Shown piece after piece: positions 56,059 to 63,628 of a stretch of DNA of 64,000 nucleotides (position 1 is its first letter; every line of letters starts with the position of its first letter). A program made the translations under genes and the position numbers. Origin of the DNA: Bacteroidota bacterium (GTDB lineage Bacteria; Bacteroidota; Rhodothermia; Rhodothermales; Rubricoccaceae); contig JBCBNX010000009.1 of assembly GCA_039821555.1 (NCBI GenBank), positions 1 to 64,000 of the forward strand, given 5' to 3'. The notes below the pieces were generated by a model, which saw only the letters and a list, made by a program, of their open reading frames with translations, was not told where the DNA came from and made no database searches.

Positions 56059-56490
56059 CTACTCTGTCACCTCCGCCACCTCGAACAGGACGTCCGCCAA
56101 CGCCTGCGCTTCGTCGGCGCGCTCCTGGATGCGGCGGCACATCCGCAGCGCGGTCGGATAGGACACGCCGATCTCTTGCGCGACCTGCCTGGCTGAAGGC
56201 GGCTCCGACAGCCGGGCAAAGAGATAGAGGACGTAGAACCAGTCGGTGAGCGCGATTCTTGAGCGCTCGAACATCGTCGCAGTGGTGGGGCGGACCTGGG
56301 TGCCACACGTCTGGCACGAATAGCACCGCCGCGTGGCGATGAGATGGTGGCGCGTCGGGGCGCCGCACTTCTTGCAAGGGATGCGGTCTTCGTAGACTTC
56401 GGAGGGCCACCGCGCCTCCCTCAGAGCGTCGAGGCAGGCGTCGTTGGTGCCGTAGCGGGCGAAGAACTGAGCAAGGGGGAGCAGGGCCAT
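56059..56490 (-). CDS. IS1595-type transposase N-terminal fragment or stand-alone zinc-ribbon/HTH protein
   Basis: The 143-residue protein begins MALLPLAQFFARYGTNDACL. It has a zinc ribbon (CKKCG ... CYSCQTCG) and the segment SRIALTDWFYVLYLFA, all typical of the IS1595 transposase N-terminus. An HTH-like PSARQVAQEIGVSYPTALRM follows. It stops before the DDE catalytic domain, and no continuation is seen downstream. Terminal inverted repeats were not found. It is therefore likely inactive or truncated. Confidence 0.75.
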   Translation of the reverse strand: MALLPLAQFFARYGTNDACLDALREARWPSEVYEDRIPCKKCGAPTRHHLIATRRCYSCQTCGTQVRPTTATMFERSRIALTDWFYVLYLFARLSEPPSARQVAQEIGVSYPTALRMCRRIQERADEAQALADVLFEVAEVTE

Positions 56491-56798
56491 GCGGCGCCTC
56501 CTTCGATGGGGGGTGAATGGGTGAGACGGGGCGCGGCGTCTCCCCGTGTGGCCCTACACGCTGCTGTTGGGCGCAGGCACAGCCGTGAGCGCCGACTACG
56601 TGCGGGATCGTTTCTAAAAAGCACCTGCTACATCCTGGAGCACGGTCCAGCCTGAGCGCATGCACGTCGTGGTTCCGTCCCTGCCTCAACGGGCGCCAAG
56701 CGCGCTGCCCATACGGGGAAAGACCTTCAGGACCCCAAGCCTGTGCGTCACCGCACACCGAGCGCGCGCTAGCCCCTCTCAACCTCAGCGTTTCCCCG
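56491..56798. other. 308-bp intergenic region, nothing recognised
   Basis: The open frames here are antisense to or out of frame with neighbours and look non-coding. No terminator, promoter or repeat was recognised. It probably includes the right flank of the decayed IS1595-like insertion and the promoter of the 123-aa gene. Confidence 0.4.
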
Positions 56799-57170
56799 AT
56801 GCGCCTCGTCTTTGTCTACAACGCCGACCGCGGCCTCTTCAACGCCGCCACCGACTCCGTCCACAAGCTCCTCTCGCCGGGCACCTACGAGTGCCGCCTC
56901 TGCCAGGTCACCTACGGCGCATTCGCCATGCGCCGCGCCTGGCGCGACTACCTCGACGGCCTCGGCCTTCCCCTCGTCTTCCTGCACCGCGACGAGTTTC
57001 TGGGCACCTACCCTGCCCTCACCGAACTCCCGCTGCCCGTCATCCTCACCGACGGCGGCCCCGCCGACGCTGTCCCACTCGTGTTGCTCGGCGCGGCGAC
57101 CATCGATGCGTGCACCAATCTCGACGCTCTCATCGCCGCGACAAACGAAGCCCTGCAGCGGCGGCCATGA
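56799..57170 (+). CDS. conserved hypothetical protein, 123 aa
   Basis: The protein starts MRLVFVYNADRGLFNAATDS and has a YECRLCQVTYG segment with CxxC, then FLHRDEFLGTYP and LPVILTD. The N-terminal strand and CxxC recall thioredoxin-like or GTPase-associated small proteins, but no family is assigned. It precedes a 17-bp tandem repeat and a convergent FG-GAP gene. Confidence 0.7.
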   Translation: MRLVFVYNADRGLFNAATDSVHKLLSPGTYECRLCQVTYGAFAMRRAWRDYLDGLGLPLVFLHRDEFLGTYPALTELPLPVILTDGGPADAVPLVLLGAATIDACTNLDALIAATNEALQRRP

Positions 57171-57176
57171 AGGCTA

Positions 57177-57237
57177 CCGCCCCATGACGGATGCCGCCCC
57201 ATGACAGATGCCGCCCCATGACAGATGCCGCCCCATG
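57177..57237. repeat. 17-bp tandem repeat, about 3.6 copies
   Basis: CCGCCCCATGACAGATG repeats at 57177 (with one change), 57194, 57211 and partly at 57228. It fills the gap between the convergent 123-aa and FG-GAP genes. Confidence 0.9.
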
Positions 57238-57241
57238 CGGG

Positions 57242-58828
57242 CTACCTCGGCACGACCGTGAAGCGCTGCGCGTCCTGGAAGTGTTCGCCGGTCACGCGCA
57301 GCACATAGGCTCCCGCACCCAGCCCGTCGCCGACCACGAAGCGCCTCGGCAACCCTGCCTCCAGCGCCCCTGCGAAGACATCGGCGACGTGACGACCGGA
57401 CAGGTCGTAGATCCGTGCCTGCACCGACTGCGCCTCCGCGGCCGTCAGGACGAACTGCGCCCGCCCAGGGGTTGGATTTGGATAGGGGGCACTCAGCGTG
57501 TGCGTTCCGGCAATCCCGGTCTGTGCCACCGCCGTGGGACCGTAGGCGCTGCGCCCGTCGTTCTCGACCCGACGCAGGCGAAGCTGGACGGTGCCATCGC
57601 CCAGCGGCCCGGTGTGGAAGCGAAGCTCCTGGCCATTGGTCGCCGCGACGGTGCCGAGCAGGTCGAACGCGCCAGTGGTGCCGAAAAGGCGATGGACCTC
57701 GTAGGTGGCGTTGGGGCCGGTGTGGGTCCAGGTGAGCAGCGCCCCGTCGCCATCGCGCAGCACTGTGGGCCTTGCAACCGCGGCCACGATCGCTGCGCTG
57801 CCCAGCAGTCCCGCCCCCGGTGCAGGCAATACGTTCTCGAAGTAGCGCACCCCATCTAGGCTCGTGCCGAGCGCAAGATCGAGGTCGTTGTCGCCGTCGA
57901 GGTCCATGAGGAACGGTCGGGGGCGGTTGTCCTCGATGTCGGCGAAGGGGTTGCGGGCGTCGGGGACCTGGCGGAAGCGCGGTGCGGTCGACGTGCCAAC
58001 GTTGCGGTAGACGTTGAGGAAGCCTCGGACGTTGTCGACGCTGTCGTCCCTATCGATGGCCGCCACGAGGTCGAGGTCGCCGTCGCTGTCGCCGTCACCC
58101 AGCGTCAGGCCGCTGCCTCGTATGCCGTCGAAGGGGTTGGTCGCCCCCGTGCGCTGCGCGAACGCCGGGACCGTGGCCGAGCCGGTGTTCTCGTAGTAGC
58201 TCAGGAAGCCATCGCCGCCGTAGCCCTCGTAGTTCGCACTCGCGCCCGCGAGATCGAGGTCGCCATCGTCGTCGAGGTCCACGAACGCTATTTGCGAGAG
58301 CGGCACGGTGACGTTGAGGAGGGGGTTCGCGGTTCCTGTGCGCTCGCGGGGCACGGGGCGCTCGGGCGTCCCGGTGTTCTCGAAGTAACGCAGCGAGCCG
58401 TCCTGATTGGAGAGGATGCCGTCGAGGTCGCCGTCGCCGTCGAGGTCGCCGAGGGCCACGGGGCTGCTTGCGTCCGAGAACCCCGTCCCCGAGCCGATGA
58501 TCGTGGTGTCGGCTACGGCCCGGAACGCCGGGGCTTCGGGCGTGCCCGTGTTCTCGTACGCCACGATCGGCCCATACTTGAAGCTGATGATCACGTTGAG
58601 GTCGCCGTCACCGTCGAAGTCGGCCAGGACCGGCGTGGTGGTCTCAGCGAAGGGACCAAGCTCGAACGGGGACGGGACCTGCTCGACGAAGGGAATTTGC
58701 GCCTCGGCGGCGGGCGTACCTACGAGGCCGAGCACAGCGGTTCCCAGGGCGAGGGCACCCGCTTGCTTTGGCGAAGATTGCTTTGGCGAAGGACCCGGCT
58801 TCGGCGTGCGGCTGTGACGGTTTTCCAT
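57242..58828 (-). CDS. FG-GAP/VCBS-repeat surface protein with T9SS sorting domain, paralog 2
   Basis: The 528-residue protein has a signal-like N-terminus (AGALALGTAVLGLVGTPAAEA). Repeats contain ADFDGDGDLNV, GDLDGDGDLDG, VDLDDDGDLDL and MDLDGDNDLDL alternating with YENTGTPE. A fibronectin-like region (LTWTHTGPNATYEVHRLFGT) is followed by a Por sorting domain (PYPNPTPGRAQFVLTAAEA). The C-terminal 200 residues closely resemble paralog 1 (54271-55809). Predicted to be secreted and calcium-binding. Confidence 0.92.
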   Translation of the reverse strand: MENRHSRTPKPGPSPKQSSPKQAGALALGTAVLGLVGTPAAEAQIPFVEQVPSPFELGPFAETTTPVLADFDGDGDLNVIISFKYGPIVAYENTGTPEAPAFRAVADTTIIGSGTGFSDASSPVALGDLDGDGDLDGILSNQDGSLRYFENTGTPERPVPRERTGTANPLLNVTVPLSQIAFVDLDDDGDLDLAGASANYEGYGGDGFLSYYENTGSATVPAFAQRTGATNPFDGIRGSGLTLGDGDSDGDLDLVAAIDRDDSVDNVRGFLNVYRNVGTSTAPRFRQVPDARNPFADIEDNRPRPFLMDLDGDNDLDLALGTSLDGVRYFENVLPAPGAGLLGSAAIVAAVARPTVLRDGDGALLTWTHTGPNATYEVHRLFGTTGAFDLLGTVAATNGQELRFHTGPLGDGTVQLRLRRVENDGRSAYGPTAVAQTGIAGTHTLSAPYPNPTPGRAQFVLTAAEAQSVQARIYDLSGRHVADVFAGALEAGLPRRFVVGDGLGAGAYVLRVTGEHFQDAQRFTVVPR

Positions 58829-58993
58829 GGTTCAGTAACGCTAGGCGGCAGAAACAACGCCTCCACGTTACGGGAAGAACCTCAGCACCTCGGATAAGGC
58901 TCGCTCGTCATCCGCCGAGGGGGAATCACTGCAAGCCCTGTAGGAGCAGCAACTCCCACACACTCAGGACAAGCCACTTCCAGAGGACCACCC

Positions 58994-60412
58994 CTACAGC
59001 GCTGGCTTAGCCACCGTCGCGTCGAGCCAATCGGCGAAGGCGACGGTGACCGCGGGGTTGAACGACGCGACCTGGTACGGATTCTCGCCGCGCTTCATCA
59101 GGGCGGTGTACTCCTCCATCGTGCCCACCTTGAGCATCGGGTGGTTGGTCTCGGGGATGACCTGGAAGACGGCCGTGTCAGGACGGTAGTGGTTCACGAT
59201 GCGGACGAGCGTGCGCTGGTCCTCGTCGTGCAGCGCGGCGATGTCGACCTCGCCGTAGAGCGAGAGTACGTAGGCGTCGGTGCTGGCCCAGGCAGCGGTC
59301 GCGTCATGCTGGGCGAGTTCCTGCCAGAACGTGAAGTCGCGTCCGATCATGTCGCGGTCGCCGTTCCAGCCGAGGCCGTCGGTGAGGGCGGCGCGCGCGG
59401 TCTCGGAGGTGGCGAGGGCGGTGGGCGGCGTCTGGTCGTCGAAAAAGGCGTTGATGGTGGGTCGCCAGGCCCGAACGTTGGCTGATGCTTGCACAGGGTC
59501 GCCCTGTCCTTGGAGGAGACCCTGCGTGCGCGTGAGGTCGAGGATGTAGTCCCGCCAGGGCCGCATGCCGGTGCCGTAGACCGCGACGCCCTTCGGGCTG
59601 AAGCGGTCCATCGCGGCCAGCATCGGCGCCTGCAGGCCACCCATGGAGTGGCCGAGCAGGAAGACATTGTCGAGGTCCACCCAGTCGTAGGCGAGCAGGT
59701 GGTCGTAGGCCGCGGCGAAGGCGTCGAGTTCTTCGTCATAGCCGATGGCGCCGCACTTCGAGGTGCCCGCGCTGTCACCAACGCCCGGCTTCTCGACGCG
59801 GAAGACGGCATACCCCCGGTCCACGAGGCCGTCGATGAGCTGCGCGTAAGGGTGCTGGGGCGAGCCGAAGTCAATACTGGAGCACGGATAGCCTTGGACG
59901 AAGTAGACCGTCGGGAACGGCCCGTTTTGGGGTTGCCCGTCAGGACCAAACGGCTTCTTGGCGATGGCGCGGAGCGCGCCGTCCTGGAAGGGCACCGCGT
60001 CGTAGACCACCTCAGCGGCGCCGTCCGTCTCGAACGGCTTCGGCACGGCGGTGGCCGTGAGCGTCTGCGGCGTCCCGCCGCGAATTACCTCGACCGCCAC
60101 CATGTCGCCCTCGCGGACGGTGCCGACCATCGCCACGAGCGCCTGCGGACTCGGCACTGGCTCACCGTTCATCGTGAGCAACACGTCGCCCGCTTCGAGG
60201 CCGAGCGCGGCCCCGGTCAGCCCGTCCATGACCTGCTGGATCAGCACGCCCGTGGGCGCGTCGAGGCCGAGTTCGTCGGCCATGTCCTGCGTGACCGGCG
60301 CGGGCCACACGCCGAACTGCGCCTGCCGCTTGAGCATGGGCTGCGCCTCAACGGGCACCGTACACACGGCAGCGAGGAGCGCAAGAAGAACGAGAGCGAA
60401 GACGTGGCGCAT
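58994..60412 (-). CDS. secreted alpha/beta hydrolase with N-terminal PDZ domain
   Basis: The 472-residue protein has a signal peptide (MRHVFALVLLALLAAVCTVP). A PDZ domain at about 45-130 reads GVLIQQVMDGLTGAALGLEA, then GDVLLTMNGEPV. An alpha/beta hydrolase domain follows with the nucleophile elbow GHSMGG, PTVYFVQGYPCSS (oxyanion region) and a C-terminal NHPML His. The domain pairing is uncommon. Predicted periplasmic; substrate unknown. Confidence 0.88.
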   Translation of the reverse strand: MRHVFALVLLALLAAVCTVPVEAQPMLKRQAQFGVWPAPVTQDMADELGLDAPTGVLIQQVMDGLTGAALGLEAGDVLLTMNGEPVPSPQALVAMVGTVREGDMVAVEVIRGGTPQTLTATAVPKPFETDGAAEVVYDAVPFQDGALRAIAKKPFGPDGQPQNGPFPTVYFVQGYPCSSIDFGSPQHPYAQLIDGLVDRGYAVFRVEKPGVGDSAGTSKCGAIGYDEELDAFAAAYDHLLAYDWVDLDNVFLLGHSMGGLQAPMLAAMDRFSPKGVAVYGTGMRPWRDYILDLTRTQGLLQGQGDPVQASANVRAWRPTINAFFDDQTPPTALATSETARAALTDGLGWNGDRDMIGRDFTFWQELAQHDATAAWASTDAYVLSLYGEVDIAALHDEDQRTLVRIVNHYRPDTAVFQVIPETNHPMLKVGTMEEYTALMKRGENPYQVASFNPAVTVAFADWLDATVAKPAL

Positions 60413-60569
60413 CGGAGAAGGAAGCAGGGTTTGTGCAACGAGACGCCTACGCTACGGCGGCCCCCACGCGCCGACTTTGCCCAGACTGCTCGGTTGTCCC
60501 CCTGCGTTCGTGGTTGTTCGAGGCAGGAACCGCGTCCCGCTGGAACGCTGAGAAACTGTGCCGAGACCG

Positions 60570-60681
60570 CTCCCCCCGTCCTGCGTCGTCTCCGCACTCA
60601 CGTGCTCCGCTCCTCGGACTGTCCCCCTCATGGTGAGGGGGACAGTTTCGCGACCCTTCAGGGGGAGCGAAACGGGGGGAG
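60570..60681. repeat. multi-stem palindromic element, copy 3 (112 bp)
   Basis: The ends are CTCCCCCCG (60570-60578) and CGGGGGGAG (60673-60681), identical to copy 1. The central hairpin is at 60619-60645 (CTGTCCCCCTCA, TGG loop, exact complement). The right arm has a TTTCGC/GCGAAA stem (60646-60672). The left arm holds a short GCAC/GTGC hairpin. It ends 14 bp before the batA stop codon. Confidence 0.85.
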
Positions 60682-60694
60682 CCGAGACCAAACG

Positions 60695-61669
60695 CTACGG
60701 CACCCGCAGCAACCTCGTCGTACCGAGCACCACGCTCAGCAGGAGCAGGAACAGCGCGGGGCGGAGAAAGAGCGGGTAGCGTTCGTCCACGTCCACGTAG
60801 ACACGTTCCTGAATTTCGGTGCGTTCGAGCTCGGAGATCTCGGCATAGATCTGGCGTAGCGCCTCGGCATCGCGCGCGCGGAAGTAGCGCCCGCCCGTCT
60901 TCTCGGCGACGGCGCGCAGCGTCTCCTCGTCCACCTGGAGCGCCGGGACGCGCCGGGTGCCGCCAAAGGGCGTCTGCTGGCGCACCACCCCACCCGTCTC
61001 CGAACCCACGCCGATGGCGTAGATCTTCACGCCGAGCGCCTCCGCCACCTCCGCCGCCGTGCCCGGGTCGATCTCGCCGCGGTTGTTCTGGCCGTCGGTG
61101 AGCAGCACCATCACCTTGCTCGGCGTGTCGGCGTCGCGCAGGCGCGCCGTGCCCGTGGCGATGGCGGTCCCGATGGCCGTCCCGTCCTCGATGACGCCCA
61201 TGCGCACCTCGGCGAGCATCTGCTTGAGGAAGCCATAGTCGAGCGTGAGCGGGGCCTGTGTGTAGGCCTGCGCCGCGAAGACGACGAGCCCGATGCGGTC
61301 GGAGAGCCGCCCGTCGATGAACTCGGCGGCGACGGCCTTCGCGGCCTGGAAGCGGTTGGGGTAGAAATCGTCCGCCTTCATCGACGTGGACACGTCGAGC
61401 ACGAGCACGATGTCGATGCCCTCGGCGTACTGCTCGCGTGTGACGTCGCGCTCCTGGGGCCGCGCCAGCGCCACGATGCCGAGCGCGAGCGCCCCGAGCA
61501 GCAGCGCCCCCGGCAGCCACGCGAGCCGCGCCCAGAGCGTCGGCGGCACACCTTCCGCCGCCGCCGTCTCGGAGAACAGCAGCCCAGCTGCCGTACGCCG
61601 TCGCCCCAGCCACGCGAGCACCGGCACCGCAAGGAGCAGCAGAAGCAGCCAGGGATAGGCGAAGGTCAT
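60695..61669 (-). CDS. batA: VWA-domain membrane protein, BatA-like
   Basis: The 324-residue protein begins with a membrane helix (YPWLLLLLLAVPVLAWLG) and a second TM near residues 50-70. The VWA domain has MIDAS motif VLDVSTSMKADDFYPNRF, GTAIGTAIATG and VMVLLTDGQNN. A final TM (RPALFLLLLSVVLGTT) ends the protein. Bat proteins act with MoxR ATPases in envelope or stress functions. It is the last gene of the DUF58-BatD-sirtuin-BatA run on this strand. Confidence 0.92.
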   Translation of the reverse strand: MTFAYPWLLLLLLAVPVLAWLGRRRTAAGLLFSETAAAEGVPPTLWARLAWLPGALLLGALALGIVALARPQERDVTREQYAEGIDIVLVLDVSTSMKADDFYPNRFQAAKAVAAEFIDGRLSDRIGLVVFAAQAYTQAPLTLDYGFLKQMLAEVRMGVIEDGTAIGTAIATGTARLRDADTPSKVMVLLTDGQNNRGEIDPGTAAEVAEALGVKIYAIGVGSETGGVVRQQTPFGGTRRVPALQVDEETLRAVAEKTGGRYFRARDAEALRQIYAEISELERTEIQERVYVDVDERYPLFLRPALFLLLLSVVLGTTRLLRVP

Positions 61670-61729
61670 TTATTGATCTATGATTTTGGATGTACGACAT
61701 GCGATCAGGTCGGCCCCCATCGCACATTG

Positions 61730-62479
61730 TCAATCGGACATCGCGCGCACGGCGCGCAGCAGCGCAGGCAAGACTTCGCCGGACTTGCCGATCACGGTCT
61801 CGTCGAGCGCGTGCGCGATCTCGCTTGGCTGGATGTTGATCTCGGCGACGTAGGCGCCGTTCCGCTTCGCCTCGACAGGCAGGCCCGCCGCCGGGTAGAC
61901 CGCGCCGCTCGTGCCGATGGAGAGGTAGACGTCGGCCAGCATCGCCGCACGGGCCGCGTCGGCGAAGGCTTGCTCGGGCAGCATCTCGCCGAACCAGACT
62001 ACGTCGGGGCGCAGCAGCCCGCCACAGGCCGTACACCGCGCCGTCTGCCCCTCCTCGATCACCACGAGGTCGTGCTCGCTCGCAGGCGTCTCGCAGTCGA
62101 TGCAGTAAATCCGCCGTAGGTTGCCGTGCAGTTCGGCCACGTTCTGCGACCCCGCTTCGAGGTGCAGCCCATCGACGTTCTGCGTGGCGAGGTGGAAGTG
62201 CCGCTTCGACTGCTCCAGTTCGGCGAGCGCGTGGTGGCCAGGGTTCGGCGCGACGGACCGGATGACATCGCCGCGGTGGGCGTACCACCCCTGCACGAGT
62301 TCGGGGTTGCGGAGGAAGGCGCGCACGTTGGCGAGCTCCTCGGGCTTGAACTTCTGCCACAGCCCGCCCGGGTCGCGGAAGGTCGGCACGCCGCTCTCGG
62401 CGGAGATACCCGCGCCGGTGAGCACCGCGACGTAGTCTGCGCGGGCTAGGCGTTCGACGAGCCGGTCGGAGAAAGGCAT
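61730..62479 (-). CDS. sirtuin, NAD-dependent protein deacylase
   Basis: The 249-residue protein has GAGISAESGVPTFRDPGG, TQNVDGLH and catalytic His118 (AELHGN). The zinc Cys are C126/C129 and C149/C152, and EINIQPSE is in the C-terminal part. Tyr66 and Arg69 (WYAHR) match the Y-x-x-R of class III sirtuins (CobB, SIRT5) that bind acidic acyl groups, so desuccinylation is likely in addition to deacetylation. It sits between BatD-like and BatA genes on the same strand. Confidence 0.93.
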   Translation of the reverse strand: MPFSDRLVERLARADYVAVLTGAGISAESGVPTFRDPGGLWQKFKPEELANVRAFLRNPELVQGWYAHRGDVIRSVAPNPGHHALAELEQSKRHFHLATQNVDGLHLEAGSQNVAELHGNLRRIYCIDCETPASEHDLVVIEEGQTARCTACGGLLRPDVVWFGEMLPEQAFADAARAAMLADVYLSIGTSGAVYPAAGLPVEAKRNGAYVAEINIQPSEIAHALDETVIGKSGEVLPALLRAVRAMSD

Positions 62480-62524
62480 GGGGAACGTGGGAAGTTCGAC
62501 GGGTGACGTTTGAAGTGGGTGGTG

Positions 62525-63628
62525 TTACGGAGCACCGGAACCAGGTGCGGCGGTGTTGCGGTGCGGCGGTGTCGCGGTGTCTGCTTCGGGGGCGATCTCG
62601 TCGTCTCCCTGGCTCTCCGTTTTCTCGCTGCTCTGTCTCTCCGCCGCTTCCTGCTGCTCGCGGGCAGCGATGCGGGCCTGGATCTCGTCCACGCCCTCCG
62701 TGGCGGCGGTGCGGTCGGCGGTGCGCGTGGGGGCGTCGGGCGCGGCGCGGGCAAATTTGGCGAGGTCGGCGCGGCGGAGGAGCACGCTGAGGCGCAGGCG
62801 TGTGGCGTCGTCCACATCGGGATGACCGTCGAGGGCGGCGAGGAGTTCGCGCGTGGTCTGCTCCTGTGCCGGGACGTCGAGGGCGCGCGTGAGGTAGGTC
62901 CGCACCGCGTTCGAGAGCGCGGCGTAGTAGGCCGGCACCGCCTCGGAGTCGGTCGCGTCGATGTCGGCAGGCCGGAGCGCGTCGAGGCGCTTACGAGCCT
63001 GGGCGTGCGGCGGCAACGGTGGCGCCACAAGACCGGCCCGGCGGTGCCGCGTCCGCCAGAGCCAAAGGCCGAGCACCAGAAGCGCCGCACCGATGAGAAC
63101 CGCCACCCACAGCGGCAACGGCTCCGGGAAGGCAAGCGCAGGCGCGAGCGGCAGTGGCGCCGCCAGGCTGTCCGGCACGACGGAGCGCACGGGCAGCATC
63201 CGCGTCGGCACGTCGAGCACGACCGTGTCGGCCGCGGCTCCGGTGCCCGCCACCAGCGCCACCGGAATCGGCCCGATGCGCGCGGCGTCGAGCGCGAACG
63301 TCGTCGCGAGGAAGACCACACTGTCGAGGCGCGCGCCAGTCGCGGTCTCGGTCGGCGGGAAGCGCCGGGCGGCCAGCACCTCGGCATCGCCGAAGACGGC
63401 GGCTGGCTCGACGAGGTTGTCCGCCCCGAACGTGTCTGACAGCGGAGGCAGGTCGGGAAACGCGACCCGCGTCGAGCGTCCGTGCTCCACGGCGACGCCG
63501 ATCTCGAAGCGCTCGCCCACCGTCACGCTATCGGCTACCACGGTGGCGCGCACCTGCTGCCCGTGCACGGTTGCCGCAGCAGCCAGCACACTCAACACGC
63601 CATATGCAATCCGCCACATCCTCCTCAT
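62525..63628 (-). CDS. BatD-like membrane protein
   Basis: The 367-residue protein has a signal peptide (IAYGVLSVLAAAATVHGQ) and a beta-rich region. A central TM helix (LPLWVAVLIGAALLVLGLWLW) is followed by a cytoplasmic helical region (YYAALSNAVRTYLTRALDVP, typical of BatD/DUF4381 proteins). A Glu/Ala-rich tail follows, whose last codons come from a CGGTG-rich simple repeat. It overlaps the upstream DUF58 gene by 4 bp (ATGA). Confidence 0.8.
   Translation of the reverse strand: MRRMWRIAYGVLSVLAAAATVHGQQVRATVVADSVTVGERFEIGVAVEHGRSTRVAFPDLPPLSDTFGADNLVEPAAVFGDAEVLAARRFPPTETATGARLDSVVFLATTFALDAARIGPIPVALVAGTGAAADTVVLDVPTRMLPVRSVVPDSLAAPLPLAPALAFPEPLPLWVAVLIGAALLVLGLWLWRTRHRRAGLVAPPLPPHAQARKRLDALRPADIDATDSEAVPAYYAALSNAVRTYLTRALDVPAQEQTTRELLAALDGHPDVDDATRLRLSVLLRRADLAKFARAAPDAPTRTADRTAATEGVDEIQARIAAREQQEAAERQSSEKTESQGDDEIAPEADTATPPHRNTAAPGSGAP

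Noticed and set aside
56344..56655. 103-aa plus-strand open frame opposite the IS1595-like gene
   Set aside because: Mostly antisense to the zinc-ribbon gene, with no motif.
57177..57237. Tandem repeat considered as a CRISPR array
   Set aside because: Units are 17 bp and directly adjacent with no spacers.
60447..62360. 637-codon minus-strand open frame across batA and the sirtuin
   Set aside because: It is out of frame with two clear genes and contains palindromic element 3; Arg/Ala-rich shadow.
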